31,279 nt of DNA, from NCBI GenBank assembly GCA_000969725.1, contig JXSR01S065334.1. One strand, 5' to 3'. Source of the stretch: Ophiothrix spiculata (lineage: Eukaryota > Echinodermata > Ophiuroidea > Amphilepidida > Ophiotrichidae). Under the pieces are notes generated by a model that was given only the letters and a program-made list of their open reading frames with translations, was not told the DNA's origin and made no database searches. A program made the position numbers and the translations under genes. This document shows, piece by piece, positions 30,742-31,279 of this stretch (the stretch's first letter is position 1; each line of letters starts with the position of its first letter).

Positions 30742-31031
30742 CAGTGGCGTAGCCAGGGGTGGGCAAGGTGGGCAATTTTGGAAATTTTGAAGACCTGGGA
30801 GAAAAAAAAGAGGGCAGGAACTGCCTTTTTTCCCATGAAATTTTGACAATTAGAGCTGAAAATCGCTAGAAATTAGATTGAAAACTTCATAAAGCTCAAT
30901 ATTTGGCGGTTTTTCTTGAAAAACTCGGCCGAGTCGGCCCCTTGGAACCCCTGTAAAGTCGCTCGATAAAATCCATGGAGAAATCTTGGGTGGTTTGCCC
31001 ACCCTTAGAGAAAGGCCTGGCTACGCCACTG
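30742..31031. mobile_element. hAT-like MITE (290 bp) with perfect 8-bp target duplication
   Basis: The ends CAGTGGCGTAGCCAGG and CCTGGCTACGCCACTG are perfect 16-bp inverted repeats. The target duplication CGCCATTG is at 30734-30741 and 31032-31039. The inner GGGCAAGGTGGGCAATTTTG faces GTTTGCCCACCC. Its termini resemble those of the element at 8702-9080 (CAGNGGCGTARCCAG). Confidence 0.93.
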
Positions 31032-31254
31032 CGCCATTGGCTGCCGGGCAGGAGATAATGTCCAGCCTTGGGCTTATTAATATTAGTTAAAAATAGGAGG
31101 TGAACTGCGTTGTTATGAGTTATGATCTTAGTCGTGATGCGTTCCTTTTGGGACAAAGTGAATGATTCAACTGTTAAGGGTACGATGAATCCACATGTAC
31201 AGGAAAATGTGAATCCTAACTATTTTTCTATCATGAAAAGATAAATAGTTTCCA

Positions 31255-31279
31255 CTGCCTTTGCAGGGACTCGAACCAT
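31255..31279 (-). other. tRNA-related B-box at window edge (SINE or tRNA, truncated)
   Basis: The minus strand reads ATGGTTCGAGTCCCTGCAAA, which contains the RNA polymerase III B-box GGTTCGAGTCC. The flanking T-stem pairs imperfectly, which favours a SINE over a functional tRNA gene. The rest lies outside the window. Confidence 0.45.

Noticed and set aside
1-31279. A new multi-gene biological system
   Set aside because: Only one conserved gene is present; the remainder is explained mostly by repeats and transposon remnants. Hairpin and orphan ORF are leads, not a demonstrated system.

Overview
The window looks like animal (metazoan) nuclear DNA, most likely from a marine invertebrate and perhaps a deuterostome. 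It is AT-rich and gene-poor, it has one intron-containing gene, and it is crowded with degenerate transposable elements: hAT-like, TA-targeting and TTAA-targeting inverted-repeat elements, three different LINE remnants and a tRNA-derived SINE. Nothing here resolves species or class, and there is no sign of bacterial-type operons.

The one confident gene is on the + strand at 18098-26840. It is a five-coding-exon orthologue of MAT2B, the regulatory beta subunit of methionine adenosyltransferase II (extended SDR / RmlD-like fold). The joined reading frame is 299 codons with consistent intron phases (0, 1, 1, 0). Two oddities stand out: the C-terminal tail is about nine residues shorter than in the human protein, and 127 bp of exon 4, including its splice donor, is repeated 235 bp downstream.

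Layout: 1-3895 is a tandem array of a roughly 1.28 kb unit in three copies, with a 542-bp TA-flanked inverted-repeat element inserted at the A/B boundary. 3896-7122 is AT-rich with a SINE-tail fragment and a short tandem repeat. 7127-7777 is a foldback element in TTAA. 8702-9080 is a hAT-like element carrying a 116-bp pure purine run. 9187-9310 is a minisatellite that reappears at 29250-29515. 10331-11184 holds two nested TTAA elements, one dense in TGTCGACA. 11673-11993 is an unrecognised 106-codon ORF, and 12384-12464 is a strong miRNA-precursor-like hairpin. 13526-14320 is an assembly gap, with a LINE C-terminus fragment emerging from it on the minus strand to about 14755. 14760-18097 shows no gene. 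The MAT2B introns contain a SINE, a TA element, a hAT-like element, LINE 3' ends and two further inverted-repeat elements. 26841-31279 contains an inverted-repeat element, the second minisatellite array, a CGTACG-rich patch, a second well-bounded hAT-like element and a possible tRNA-related end.

I found no CRISPR, operon or convincing new multi-gene system. The most worthwhile leads are the hairpin at 12384-12464 with the nearby orphan ORF, the MAT2B tail and exon duplication, and the shared minisatellite family.
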